From: Imtechella halotolerans
GTDB lineage: Bacteria > Bacteroidota > Bacteroidia > Flavobacteriales > Flavobacteriaceae
Length of the DNA stretch: 64,000 nucleotides
Reading direction: 5' to 3'
NCBI RefSeq assembly: GCF_028743515.2
Contig: NZ_CP117969.2
Coordinates: 2,265,501 to 2,329,500 of the forward strand
Shown: positions 1 to 8,326 of the stretch, in pieces
Numbering within the stretch: position 1 is the stretch's first letter
Layout: every line of letters starts with the position of its first letter
Notes under the pieces: model-generated
What the model saw: the letters and a program-made list of their open reading frames with translations, nothing else
Databases searched by the model: none
Told to the model about the DNA's origin: nothing
Program-made: the position numbers and the translations under genes

Positions 1-140
1 ACTTCACCATTGTTGTCTAAAAGAAGTACATTGTCAAAAGAAACTTTCGACCCTTCCTCACTAGCCAAACGATGAACGAATACTTTCTGGTCTTTTGCAA
101 CTTTGAATTGCTGCCCTGCTATCTCTACAATTGCGTACAT
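1..140 (-). CDS. rplU: 50S ribosomal protein L21, N-terminal part
   Basis: The reverse strand reads from an ATG at 140 to the window edge. The 46 codons begin [18 protein letters not shown], the conserved L21 start. L21 binds 23S rRNA in the large ribosomal subunit. The C-terminal half lies outside the window. A well-formed Bacteroidetes promoter sits about 60 bp upstream on the same strand. In most bacteria rpmA (L27) follows, which cannot be seen here. Confidence 0.93.
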   Translation of the reverse strand, partial: MYAIVEIAGQQFKVAKDQKVFVHRLASEEGSKVSFDNVLLLDNNGE

Positions 141-198
141 AGCGTATCGTTTAAAATTTAGTTAACTACTTCCTTACAGCTTATCGGTAAGGCGGGTG

Positions 199-229
199 CA
201 AATATACAGCTAAATACTTAAACTGCAAA
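199..229 (-). promoter_or_regulatory. Bacteroidetes-type promoter of rplU
   Basis: On the minus strand TTTG (229-226) is followed after 19 nt by TATATTTG (206-199), fitting the TTTG / TAnnTTTG consensus. Transcription would begin near 193, leaving a leader of about 50 nt that holds a small CTTA-CCGA-TAAG hairpin. Confidence 0.7.
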
Positions 230-233
230 TGTT

Positions 234-692
234 TTATTCCTTACTGCTAGTTTTTTTTAAATTCCAGCTGGGTTTAAACTTTTGCATAAATGTTAAAGTT
301 AAAATTACTGTCGATGCCGCACCTTCAATCAATAGACCAAAAACAAGTACACCAGGACCTACTTTAAAATCACGCATCCATCCTCCCATTACTTTTTCAG
401 GAAACTCTGGGTTTAGATGAAACATATAAATAGCCATGAAAACTGAAAAAATAATTGTTGCTAGAAAACCAGTATATAAACCTGTAACAAAACCATTATA
501 ATAAGTAAAGTTGTCACCAGATAGGGCTCGTTTCCTTTTAATAGACAAATATATTCCGAAAGCCATTATCACCCCATTAAACAGCCTAAGTGTAGTATTT
601 TCATGCAAGTCAAATAACTTAACAATTAAAAAATAAGCTATCAAGCCAATGGCGGTTATTATTCCATACCGCATATGCACATTTGTTTTCAT
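234..692 (-). CDS. DUF4199-type small membrane protein
   Basis: A 152-residue protein with four hydrophobic segments (roughly residues 10-25, 36-50, 66-92 and 112-136) and charged ends, consistent with an inner-membrane protein. Size, segment layout and the motif around YYNGFVTGLYTGF fit the Bacteroidetes DUF4199 family, whose function is unknown. It is transcribed towards rplU, with about 90 bp between. The 189-bp gap to the divergent M16 peptidase gene holds AT-rich sequence and a short hairpin at 803-821, but I cannot place a clear promoter for this gene. The family assignment is from memory of typical members. Confidence 0.65.
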   Translation of the reverse strand: MKTNVHMRYGIITAIGLIAYFLIVKLFDLHENTTLRLFNGVIMAFGIYLSIKRKRALSGDNFTYYNGFVTGLYTGFLATIIFSVFMAIYMFHLNPEFPEKVMGGWMRDFKVGPGVLVFGLLIEGAASTVILTLTFMQKFKPSWNLKKTSSKE

Positions 693-881
693 ACCTATTG
701 AATTGACTTATTAATACCCAATTAAATTACAAAAAAAATATTCTTCTCAAGCACACTTAATAAATAAATACTTTCATTAACAGCACTTTACGGCTGTATC
801 GTCTTTTTATAAGATAAAAAGTGTAACTTTAAAGAACCACCACCTACATATATCTAAAGCAACTCAATAATTAAATCCATA

Positions 882-2207
882 ATGAAACAATTTATTTTCT
901 CAATGGCCACCATACTCTCAATTGGAAGTTCTTCTTTGGCACAAGAAGTGACATTTCAAGAGTATGAATTAGATAATGGCCTTCATGTCATTCTGCATCA
1001 AGACAATTCAGCACCAGTGGTAGCTACAGCTGTAATGTACCACGTTGGATCCAAGGATGAAGATCCAGGTCGTACAGGATTTGCTCACTTTTTCGAACAC
1101 CTCCTTTTTGAAGGAACAAAGAATATCGAACGTGGAAAGTGGTTTGACATTGTTTCCGCTCAAGGAGGAACCAACAACGCAAACACCACTCAAGATCGCA
1201 CATATTACTACGAGGTATTTCCCTCCAATAGTCTTGAATTAGGTCTATGGATGGAATCTGAACGCATGCTTCATCCTGTTATTAATCAAATAGGAGTAGA
1301 TACTCAAAATGAAGTAGTAAAAGAAGAGAAAAGACAACGTATTGACAACGCTCCTTATGGAAAAATAATGTATCGTACTGGATTATATCCTCATCTATTT
1401 AAAAAGCACAATTATGGCAAATCAGTAATTGGCAGTATGGAAGATTTAGATGCCGCCAAATTAGAAGAATTCATTGCTTTCAATGACAAATTCTACAACC
1501 CAAACAATGCGGTTTTAGTGGTAGCAGGTGATATCAATGTAACCGAAACCAAAAAAATGATACAAGAATACTTTGGACCTATCCCTAATAAAGCTCCAAA
1601 ATTCCAGCGTACCAAAATAGAAGAAGAACCTATTACAGAGGCTATTAAAGTAACGGAGTATGACAGCAATATACAAGTTCCTATGAAGGTATTGGTATAC
1701 AGAACCCCTGACATGAAAGATAGAGACACCTATGTTCTTAACTACATCTCTACCTTACTTACTGGTGGAAAAAGCTCTCGTATGTATAAAAAAATGGTTG
1801 ACGAAAAGAAAATGGCACTTCAGGTGATCGCTTTTGCTGACGCACTAGAAGACTATGGAACCTATATTATGGCAGCATTACCTATAGGCAACATCTCATT
1901 AGACGACCTCCAAACTGAAATGGATACTGAAATTGAGCGTATTCAAAACGAACTAATAACGGAAAAAGAATACCAAACAATTCGAAATAAGTTCGAGAAT
2001 CAATTTGTAAATTCAAATTCAAGCATGGAAGGAATTGCCAATTCATTAGCTAATTACTACCTTTTCTATGGAGATACCAATCTCATTAATAAGGAAATTG
2101 AAATTTACCGCTCAATAACTAGAGAAGACATTCAAAGAGTTGCACGGAAATATCTAAATAAAAATCAACGTCTTGAAATGGATTACCTAAAACAATCTAC
2201 TAAATAA
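882..2207 (+). CDS. M16 family zinc metallopeptidase, active subunit
   Basis: A 441-residue exported protein with a signal peptide ending near residue 20 (SSLAQ). The inverted zinc motif HFFEH is at residues 69-73, and the third zinc ligand is expected at Glu148 or Glu149, about 75 residues on, as in pitrilysin/processing-peptidase enzymes. The length fits the two-domain half-enzyme form that pairs with a second, non-catalytic M16 protein. That partner is probably encoded 22 bp downstream. The product likely acts in the periplasm or at the envelope on short peptides; the substrate is unknown. A TAnnTTTA-like element at 824-831 could be its -7 box. Confidence 0.9.
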   Translation: MKQFIFSMATILSIGSSSLAQEVTFQEYELDNGLHVILHQDNSAPVVATAVMYHVGSKDEDPGRTGFAHFFEHLLFEGTKNIERGKWFDIVSAQGGTNNANTTQDRTYYYEVFPSNSLELGLWMESERMLHPVINQIGVDTQNEVVKEEKRQRIDNAPYGKIMYRTGLYPHLFKKHNYGKSVIGSMEDLDAAKLEEFIAFNDKFYNPNNAVLVVAGDINVTETKKMIQEYFGPIPNKAPKFQRTKIEEEPITEAIKVTEYDSNIQVPMKVLVYRTPDMKDRDTYVLNYISTLLTGGKSSRMYKKMVDEKKMALQVIAFADALEDYGTYIMAALPIGNISLDDLQTEMDTEIERIQNELITEKEYQTIRNKFENQFVNSNSSMEGIANSLANYYLFYGDTNLINKEIEIYRSITREDIQRVARKYLNKNQRLEMDYLKQSTK

Positions 2208-2229
2208 TTATTGTTTAAAAATAGAACAC

Positions 2230-4305
2230 ATGAAAATCAATATAACTATAATTTTTGCATGTTTGTTTGCGGCTACTCTAGCTAATGCTCAAATTGACCG
2301 CTCTCAAATGCCAAAACCAGGACCTACTCCTGTAATCAATTTAGGCACACCAGAAACATTCACTTTAGATAATGGCCTTACTGTCTTAATAGTAGAAAAC
2401 CATAAATTACCCCGCATATCAATTAGTTTAACATTAGACAATTCTCCCGTTGCTGACGGTAACAAAGCAGGAATATCGTCCTTAACTTCATCACTAATGG
2501 GTAATGGCTCAAAAAACATTGCGAAGGATGCCTTTAATCAAGAAGTAGATTTTCTTGGCGCCAGCATTAACCTTTCCACTGAAGGAGGATATGCCCAATC
2601 TTTATCAAAATATTTTGAGCGAATTGCGCAACTTATGTCTGATGCAGCAATAAATCCCAATTTTACTCAAGAAGAATTAGACAAAGAGAAAGCAAAACTT
2701 ATTGAGAACGTGAAATCAGGGGAAAGTAGTGCAGCTTCTGTAGCAAGCCGCGTACGAAATGTGCTTGCTTACGGAAAAAATCACCCCTATGGTGAATATA
2801 TTACAGAACAAACTATTAACAATGTTTCCTTAAACGATATTAAATCTTATTACTCAGATTTCTTTACACCGGCAAATGCGTATATGGTAGTTTCAGGTGA
2901 TGTAAAATCGAAGGATGTAAAAAAGATCATAAAGAAATATTTTGGTAGTTGGATCCCAGCCAAGCCCCCTGTATTCGGAATTCCTTCGGCTAATGATGTA
3001 CAATTCACTCAAATCAATTTTGTAGACATGCCTAATGCAGTTCAATCGGAATTAGCCGTAATGAACATAATTGATTTAAAGATGGCCGATGAAGACTATC
3101 ATGCTGCCCTTATAACAAATTATATTTTCGGAGGTGCATTTAGCAGTTATATTAATATGAACTTACGTGAAAAAAATGGTTACACCTATGGTGCTAGTTC
3201 GTCTACTTCTCAAAACAAATGGACACGAAGTACCTTCAGAGCTACCACTAAAGTGCGTAATGCTGTAACTGATAGTGCCGTAGTTGAAATTCTAAATGAA
3301 ATGAAACGTATACGCACCGAGTTCGTTTCCGACGAAGATCTATCGAATGCTAAAGCCAAATATTTAGGAAACTTTATAATGGCCACCGAGAACCCTCAAA
3401 CTATTGCCTCATATGCAATTAATGTTCGAACTCAAAACCTCCCTGCCGATTTCTATGAAAATTTTATCAGTAAAATAAATGCCGTAACCAAAGAAGATGT
3501 TCAACGCATAGCTAACAAGTATTTTAAGCTTAATAATGCGCGTATTGTTGTTGTAGGAAAAGGGAGTGAAGTATTGAATTCATTAGAAAACATTACCTAT
3601 AACGATCGAAAAATTCCAGTTTTCTATTTTGATAAATATGGACAAAAAATAAACAGACCTTCATTTAACAAGCCTATTCCCGAAGGAGCATCAGCTCAAA
3701 ATGTCCTTAAAGATTATATAGAAGCTATTGGAGGCGAGGCAACGTTATCCAAAATAAATTCAATCTATTTCACGGCGGACGCGGAAGTTCAAGGAATGAA
3801 TTTAAGTTTAGAGACAAAAAAAACTGCTAAAAATCAATGGCTCCAGGAAGTTAAAATGATGGGGAACACCTTATCAAAACAAGTGTATAATAATGGTAAA
3901 GGATATGCCATAATGCAAGGTATGCGCATGGACCTAGAAGACAGCATGCTAAAAGCATTACAAGCAGAAGCCTATCTGTTTCCAGAAAAAAATTACTTAA
4001 AAAAAGAAAACCTAATACTTTCATCCATTGAAAGCATCAATGGAGAAGACGCCTTTGTTGTAAAAATATCAGATAATAAAACCAATTACTACAGTGTAAA
4101 TAGTGGATTAAAAATTCAAGAAATAAACACCCAAGAAGTAAATGGACAAACAATCAGCAGTACCATATCATATAACGACTACAGAGCAGTTAATGGTATT
4201 TTAATTCCGTATACTATTTCTCAGAATATGGGACCCCAAACAATTACATTTACCGTAACGGATGTAAAGGTAAATACCGGAGTTTCCGATAGTGATTTTA
4301 ACTAA
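2230..4305 (+). CDS. M16 family protein without zinc motif, fused to a lipoprotein-sorting-like domain
   Basis: A 691-residue exported protein (signal peptide ends near ANAQ, residue 20). Residues about 35-460 follow the M16 fold, but the HxxEH region is replaced by an SLTSSLM-type sequence, so it cannot bind catalytic zinc. It keeps the R/Y pair region (LREKNGYTYGASS) typical of the non-catalytic subunit of M16 heterodimers. Residues about 475-690 form an extra domain with the look of LolA/outer-membrane lipoprotein carrier-type beta sandwiches (GG...L.KI.S). It is 22 bp behind the active M16 gene and in the same orientation, so an operon and a heterodimer are likely. Confidence 0.85.
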   Translation: MKINITIIFACLFAATLANAQIDRSQMPKPGPTPVINLGTPETFTLDNGLTVLIVENHKLPRISISLTLDNSPVADGNKAGISSLTSSLMGNGSKNIAKDAFNQEVDFLGASINLSTEGGYAQSLSKYFERIAQLMSDAAINPNFTQEELDKEKAKLIENVKSGESSAASVASRVRNVLAYGKNHPYGEYITEQTINNVSLNDIKSYYSDFFTPANAYMVVSGDVKSKDVKKIIKKYFGSWIPAKPPVFGIPSANDVQFTQINFVDMPNAVQSELAVMNIIDLKMADEDYHAALITNYIFGGAFSSYINMNLREKNGYTYGASSSTSQNKWTRSTFRATTKVRNAVTDSAVVEILNEMKRIRTEFVSDEDLSNAKAKYLGNFIMATENPQTIASYAINVRTQNLPADFYENFISKINAVTKEDVQRIANKYFKLNNARIVVVGKGSEVLNSLENITYNDRKIPVFYFDKYGQKINRPSFNKPIPEGASAQNVLKDYIEAIGGEATLSKINSIYFTADAEVQGMNLSLETKKTAKNQWLQEVKMMGNTLSKQVYNNGKGYAIMQGMRMDLEDSMLKALQAEAYLFPEKNYLKKENLILSSIESINGEDAFVVKISDNKTNYYSVNSGLKIQEINTQEVNGQTISSTISYNDYRAVNGILIPYTISQNMGPQTITFTVTDVKVNTGVSDSDFN

Positions 4306-4330
4306 TCTCATTTCTGATGTTACCTATAAA

Positions 4331-4357
4331 AACACCTCTCTATTGAGGTGTTTTTTT
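4331..4357. terminator. Bidirectional intrinsic terminator between convergent genes
   Basis: AACACCTC (4331-4338), a 6-nt loop and GAGGTGTT (4345-4352) run into a T tract; a run of A precedes it, so it can work on both strands. The stop codon of the convergent permease gene lies in the loop. Confidence 0.85.
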
Positions 4358-5209
4358 ATGCGTAAGAAACACTCCTAAAATAATAATTGCCCCTCCTAAT
4401 AACTGCAAAAAATTTAAGGTCTCACCATCCATAACTCCCCATAAAACTGCTATGACAGTCATAGTATAGGTCACTGAAGATGCAAAAACTGGTGACGCAG
4501 ACTGTATTAATTTATTAAATAAGATCAAAGCTATTCCAGTACCAAAAACAGCTAAAAGAGAAACATACAATAATGATAACTGTACATGTGTTTCTGAGAA
4601 TTTAAGATCAAAAAAACCAGAAAAAAACAACAACACTAAAGCAGGAAATGCAACACTCACAAAATTCCCAACAGCAATACCTACCGCCGGAAGATGACGT
4701 AAATACCTATTCAAAATGTTAATATTAAATGCATAGCCAATAGAAGCAACAACAATAAATAAACTATACCAAAAATTTTGGCTAGGATTTAACTGCATAC
4801 TTGTAAAAATCAAAATAAGCGTACCAAATAATCCTATAAAAACTCCTAGTAATTGACGTTTTGTAACTAACACTCCAAACATCAAAATCCCAGAAACAAC
4901 TGTATTTAGAGGTGTTAATGAGTTAAGAATAGACGCGATTGAACTATCAATTTCTGATTGAGCCAAAGCAAATAAAAAAGGTGGCAAAAATGATCCTAAA
5001 AAACCTGAAAGAATGATCCACTTCCAATCAACCCTACCGATAGAAGCAATACGACGAAATCCAATGGTAAGTAAAAAAAAGGAAGCTACTACAATCCGTA
5101 ATGCACCAACCTGAAGAGGTGTAAAACCAACTAAGGCCTTTTTTATTAGGATAAATGAACTTCCCCAAATTAAAGAGAGCACTAACAAGTAAACCCATTT
5201 TTTTACCAT
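4340..5209 (-). CDS. DMT superfamily (EamA) permease
   Basis: A 289-residue inner-membrane protein with about ten hydrophobic helices arranged as two EamA repeats (roughly residues 5-135 and 145-285). The N-terminal motif SLIWGSSFILIKKAL and the repeat motif LNSLTPLNTVVSGI are typical of drug/metabolite exporters. The substrate cannot be told from sequence. Its stop codon lies inside the loop of the shared terminator with the M16 gene. It is divergent from the metal-binding lipoprotein gene, with about 100 bp between the two ATG codons. Confidence 0.88.
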   Translation of the reverse strand: MVKKWVYLLVLSLIWGSSFILIKKALVGFTPLQVGALRIVVASFFLLTIGFRRIASIGRVDWKWIILSGFLGSFLPPFLFALAQSEIDSSIASILNSLTPLNTVVSGILMFGVLVTKRQLLGVFIGLFGTLILIFTSMQLNPSQNFWYSLFIVVASIGYAFNINILNRYLRHLPAVGIAVGNFVSVAFPALVLLFFSGFFDLKFSETHVQLSLLYVSLLAVFGTGIALILFNKLIQSASPVFASSVTYTMTVIAVLWGVMDGETLNFLQLLGGAIIILGVFLTHKKTPQ

Positions 5210-5276
5210 AATTGGTATTGAATTAATAGCATTACAAAAGTGTACATTTCTACCAGTTTTTTCATAAAAAAATGTA

Positions 5277-5284
5277 TATTTTTG
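5277..5284 (+). promoter_or_regulatory. -7 box (TATTTTTG) before the HMA lipoprotein gene
   Basis: TATTTTTG fits TAnnTTTG and ends 27 bp before the ATG at 5312. It lies inside the longer open frame that begins at 5240, which argues for the downstream ATG as the start. No clear -33 element is visible. Confidence 0.5.
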
Positions 5285-5311
5285 TCTATCAATATTATAA
5301 CACTTTATAAC

Positions 5312-5845
5312 ATGAACATCAAAAATTTATTGATAGCAATTTTCACTGTAATTTTAGTCAGTGCTTGTCAACAAAAAGCTCCAGAAGTAAAAACTGTAGG
5401 AGGTTCTGAAGACATCATGGAACAACCTAATTTAGCAGCTAACTACCAGAAAGCAGAATTTACCATAGAAGGTATGACCTGTGCTATGGGATGTGCGGCT
5501 ACCATTCAAAAAAATCTATCTAAAATTGAAGGGATTAAAAATGCAAAAGTGGACTTCGAATCAAAACTTGCCTATGTGGAATATGACCAAGACAAAGTAA
5601 ACTTTGATTTAATTACTGAAACTGTTACAAAAACAGGATCAGGTGATATTTATTCGGTTACTGGTTTAAAAAAAGTAAACAACTCAACCCAACCTATATC
5701 TTGTGATAAGGACTGCTGTAAAAGTAAGACAGAGGCTGAAAAAGCAGAGTGCAAAGAAGCATGCTGTCAGAATAAAGAAATAGCGCATAAAGAAGGAGCA
5801 TGCGAAAAGGATTGTAAAATGCCAGGATGTAGTCATAAGGCATAA
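5312..5845 (+). CDS. Cys-rich lipoprotein with heavy-metal-associated (HMA) domain
   Basis: A 177-residue predicted lipoprotein with signal peptide and lipobox ending in Cys19 (LVSAC). Residues about 45-115 form an HMA ferredoxin-like domain with the ligand loop GMTCAMGC. The two cysteines are separated by three residues (CxxxC) rather than the usual CxxC of copper chaperones. The last 55 residues hold ten cysteines, mostly in CxxxC, CC and CxxC groups, plus histidines, like a metallothionein-type tail. The role is probably binding or sensing copper-like metal ions at the envelope; this is inferred. The frame is open from 5240, but the ATG at 5312 gives a proper signal peptide and follows the -7 box. 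Confidence 0.8.
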   Translation: MNIKNLLIAIFTVILVSACQQKAPEVKTVGGSEDIMEQPNLAANYQKAEFTIEGMTCAMGCAATIQKNLSKIEGIKNAKVDFESKLAYVEYDQDKVNFDLITETVTKTGSGDIYSVTGLKKVNNSTQPISCDKDCCKSKTEAEKAECKEACCQNKEIAHKEGACEKDCKMPGCSHKA

Positions 5846-5860
5846 CATAGAAATTCATAA

Positions 5861-5896
5861 AAAAAGCCTCTTTACTTTACAAAGAGGCTTTTTTAT
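5861..5896. terminator. Bidirectional intrinsic terminator
   Basis: AAAAAGCCTCTTT (5861-5873), a 7-nt loop and AAAGAGGCTTTTT (5881-5893) followed by TTT. It separates the HMA lipoprotein gene from the convergent gldD. Confidence 0.9.
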
Positions 5897-5897
5897 T

Positions 5898-6455
5898 TTA
5901 ATTCCATCGCAAACTTTCAATAATATGTCGCATATCATTTTTTAAATAGGTAGCCGCAGGTTGAATAGAGTCAGCATTTGGTTTGGTACGAAAATAAATT
6001 GCGCCAGTTAGAAAATGCTTTGTACTATCGGTCACATAAAATTGAGATTGCGAAGCTGCATCACCCCCAACTTCATAAAACATACCATACACACCTTGAT
6101 CTTCATTCAAAAAAGGTTGTTCAACAATATTTGCCGCTTTTACTACATGTTCATAAGTCAAACGTTGAGCATCACCCAAAAGTAGATCGATGTTATTTTC
6201 AACTGGCTTATACGTTAAATATATTGTTGCTTTCATTTTAGGATACTCCAAGCGCATATCACAATTTTTATCCATACGAACCTTACTAAGATCGTTCTTT
6301 TCAAAAGTAAAACTACAATTAGTTTCAACACGACTGTATTCCGGTTTAGGATATTCCAACCTAAGCATAGCTTGTGGTTTAGGCAATGCATCATTCCCAC
6401 ATGAAACAAGCACCAATGCAAGAACCATCATAGCAAGTGTACTTCTATTTTTCAT
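5898..6455 (-). CDS. gldD: Gliding motility lipoprotein GldD
   Basis: A 185-residue lipoprotein with lipobox Cys19 (LVLVSCG). The conserved features are the repeated RLEYPKP/RLEYPKM segments and a C-terminal HIIESLRWN. GldD is one of the proteins needed for gliding and for type IX secretion in Flavobacterium johnsoniae. Its start overlaps the end of gldE by 11 bp, the usual gldE-gldD arrangement, so the two are probably translated together. The gene ends at a strong terminator shared with the convergent lipoprotein gene. Confidence 0.93.
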   Translation of the reverse strand: MKNRSTLAMMVLALVLVSCGNDALPKPQAMLRLEYPKPEYSRVETNCSFTFEKNDLSKVRMDKNCDMRLEYPKMKATIYLTYKPVENNIDLLLGDAQRLTYEHVVKAANIVEQPFLNEDQGVYGMFYEVGGDAASQSQFYVTDSTKHFLTGAIYFRTKPNADSIQPAATYLKNDMRHIIESLRWN

Positions 6456-7773
6456 GAGGTAAAGTTACTTTTATTTGCTTTATTCTCCTCTTATCTAGAG
6501 CTTCTACAATAAACTGATATTTTTCAAAAATGACAACCTCTCCTCTTTTTGGAAAGTTTCCAGAAATTTCAAGAAGAAAACCTGCAATAGTTTCTGACTC
6601 ACCTTTATGCTCTTCAAATATGTCTTTATCTTCAGTTTCAATAATTTTATAAAAATCTTTAAGTGCAGTTTTTCCTTCAAATACAAAGGTATGATCATCG
6701 ATTTTCGAATAAATTAAATCCTCATCATCAAATTCATCACTAATATCTCCAACTATTTCTTCTATAATATCTTCCAAAGTTATCAAGCCAGATGTACCTC
6801 CATATTCATCCACCACAATAGCTAAATGATTCTTCATTTCTTGAAATTCTTTTAGCAAGTCATCCAATTTCTTGTTCTCTGGAACAAAGAATGGCTCTCT
6901 CTTTAGTGACACCCAATCAAATGTCTTCTTTGTAATATGAGGTAGAAGATCCTTTACATAAATAACTCCAGTAACGGTATCTAAATTGTCCTTATAAACT
7001 GGGACACGAGAATATCCATTCCTAATTATTTCCTCCAAAACTTCCGAAAAATCAAGTTCCTCATTAAGACCAAATATATCAATACGAGGGCGCATGACTT
7101 GACGAGTATCCGTATTGCCAAAAGACACTATTCCTCTCAATATCTTTTGTTCCTCTTGGGTTGTATCCTCTTCAGAGGTAAGATCAAGAGCATGTGATAA
7201 TTGACCTACTGAAATATTCGATTTTTGCTTACCATACTTGTCATGCAAGAATAAATTCACACTTCGCATAGGCATGCTTAGTGGGGAAAATATTACATTC
7301 AAAAAATGTATTGGTTTAGCCATCATGTAAGCCAATTGTATCTTGTTCCTGTTCGCATAAATTTTAGGTAATATTTCACCGAAAAGTAGAATTAGAAATG
7401 CGACTAATATGACATTTAAAACAAAAGTTACATCCCATAGACCAAAAATAGTATACCCTATTTTAGGCAAAACATACGTACTCAAAGAAGCATAGATTAG
7501 AACAACTGCTATATTTACAAAATTATTAGCCACTAATAAGGTTGCTTGTAATTTCTTAGGGCGTTCCAGTAAACGGCCAATTATTCTACCAGATGGTGAT
7601 TTCGCTTCTTCTGCAGCTTCCACCTCTGAATGTGATAGTGAAAACAAGGCTACTTCCGCTGCAGAGATAAGGGCAGAACAAATTAATAAAACAAAAAAAG
7701 TAATAAATTTAAGGACAGTTACACTATCTGTCGAAGTAAAAAAGTCAAATAAACTCGAGGGCTCAGGATCCAA
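6445..7773 (-). CDS. gldE: Gliding motility-associated protein GldE (CNNM/CBS membrane protein)
   Basis: A 442-residue protein with an N-terminal four-helix CNNM (DUF21) membrane domain (about 20-200), a pair of CBS domains (about 210-340, with VTGVIYVKDLL and VVDEYGGTSGLITLEDI) and a C-terminal CorC/HlyC domain. This is the HlyC/CorC architecture; with gldD next to it, it is GldE, which supports gliding and stabilises GldD in F. johnsoniae. The start is unusual: an in-frame TGA lies two codons upstream and the only usable initiator is TTG at 7773, with no ATG near the start of the conserved DPEPSS sequence. It lies 25 bp behind ssb. Confidence 0.92.
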   Translation of the reverse strand: MDPEPSSLFDFFTSTDSVTVLKFITFFVLLICSALISAAEVALFSLSHSEVEAAEEAKSPSGRIIGRLLERPKKLQATLLVANNFVNIAVVLIYASLSTYVLPKIGYTIFGLWDVTFVLNVILVAFLILLFGEILPKIYANRNKIQLAYMMAKPIHFLNVIFSPLSMPMRSVNLFLHDKYGKQKSNISVGQLSHALDLTSEEDTTQEEQKILRGIVSFGNTDTRQVMRPRIDIFGLNEELDFSEVLEEIIRNGYSRVPVYKDNLDTVTGVIYVKDLLPHITKKTFDWVSLKREPFFVPENKKLDDLLKEFQEMKNHLAIVVDEYGGTSGLITLEDIIEEIVGDISDEFDDEDLIYSKIDDHTFVFEGKTALKDFYKIIETEDKDIFEEHKGESETIAGFLLEISGNFPKRGEVVIFEKYQFIVEALDKRRIKQIKVTLPHEK

Positions 7774-7798
7774 AATTCAGGAATTGGTTAAACTTCAG

Positions 7799-8257
7799 TT
7801 AGAACGGCAAATCATCATCTTCATCAGAAATCTCTGTCGTAGTCGATCTCGATTGAGATGCTCCTGAAGGAGGCTGTTGAATTGGTTGCGATGACGCCAT
7901 AGTATCTTGTTGTGCTTCTTTTCGTGTTGATAAAAACGTAAAATCTGTCACTTGTATTTCTGTGGTATAACGGGTATTCCCGTCTTCACCTTGGTATTGT
8001 CTAGTTTTCAGCCTACCTTCTACATATACCTTATCACCTTTTGATAGGTATTTTTCACATATTTCAGCGGCCTTATTGCGCACTACAATAGTATGCCACT
8101 CAGTATTGGTGACTCTCTCACCGGTAGTTCTGTTGGTATACACCTCATTAGTAGCTAAAGGAAAACGACCAATACAATTACCTCCTTCAAAATAGGTCAT
8201 TTTAACATCGTCTCCTAAATGCCCAATAAGCATTACTTTATTTAAGGTTCCACTCAT
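7799..8257 (-). CDS. ssb: Single-stranded DNA-binding protein
   Basis: A 152-residue protein with an OB fold (about residues 4-108, beginning GTLNKVMLIGHLGDD) and a flexible Gln/Ser-rich linker. It ends in the acidic tip DEDDDLPF that recruits replication and repair enzymes. It binds single-stranded DNA as a tetramer during replication, repair and recombination. It lies between mutY and gldE in the same orientation, an order common in Flavobacteria. A TATATTTG -7 box lies 19 bp upstream of its ATG, so it can be transcribed apart from mutY. Confidence 0.95.
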   Translation of the reverse strand: MSGTLNKVMLIGHLGDDVKMTYFEGGNCIGRFPLATNEVYTNRTTGERVTNTEWHTIVVRNKAAEICEKYLSKGDKVYVEGRLKTRQYQGEDGNTRYTTEIQVTDFTFLSTRKEAQQDTMASSQPIQQPPSGASQSRSTTTEISDEDDDLPF

Positions 8258-8276
8258 TTTTATGGATGTATTTTTT

Positions 8277-8284
8277 CAAATATA
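8277..8284 (-). promoter_or_regulatory. -7 box of ssb
   Basis: The minus strand reads TATATTTG, an exact TAnnTTTG match, 19 bp before the ssb ATG. No -33 TTG at the right distance. Confidence 0.5.
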
Positions 8285-8326
8285 CTAATTTTTTTAATCG
8301 ATAATTACCTCTCCATTATTCCATAT

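Noticed and set aside
803-821. CTTTTTAT-AAG-ATAAAAAG hairpin before the M16 gene, as regulator or terminator
   Set aside because: Pure A/T stem in an AT-rich spacer next to the probable promoter; likely chance.
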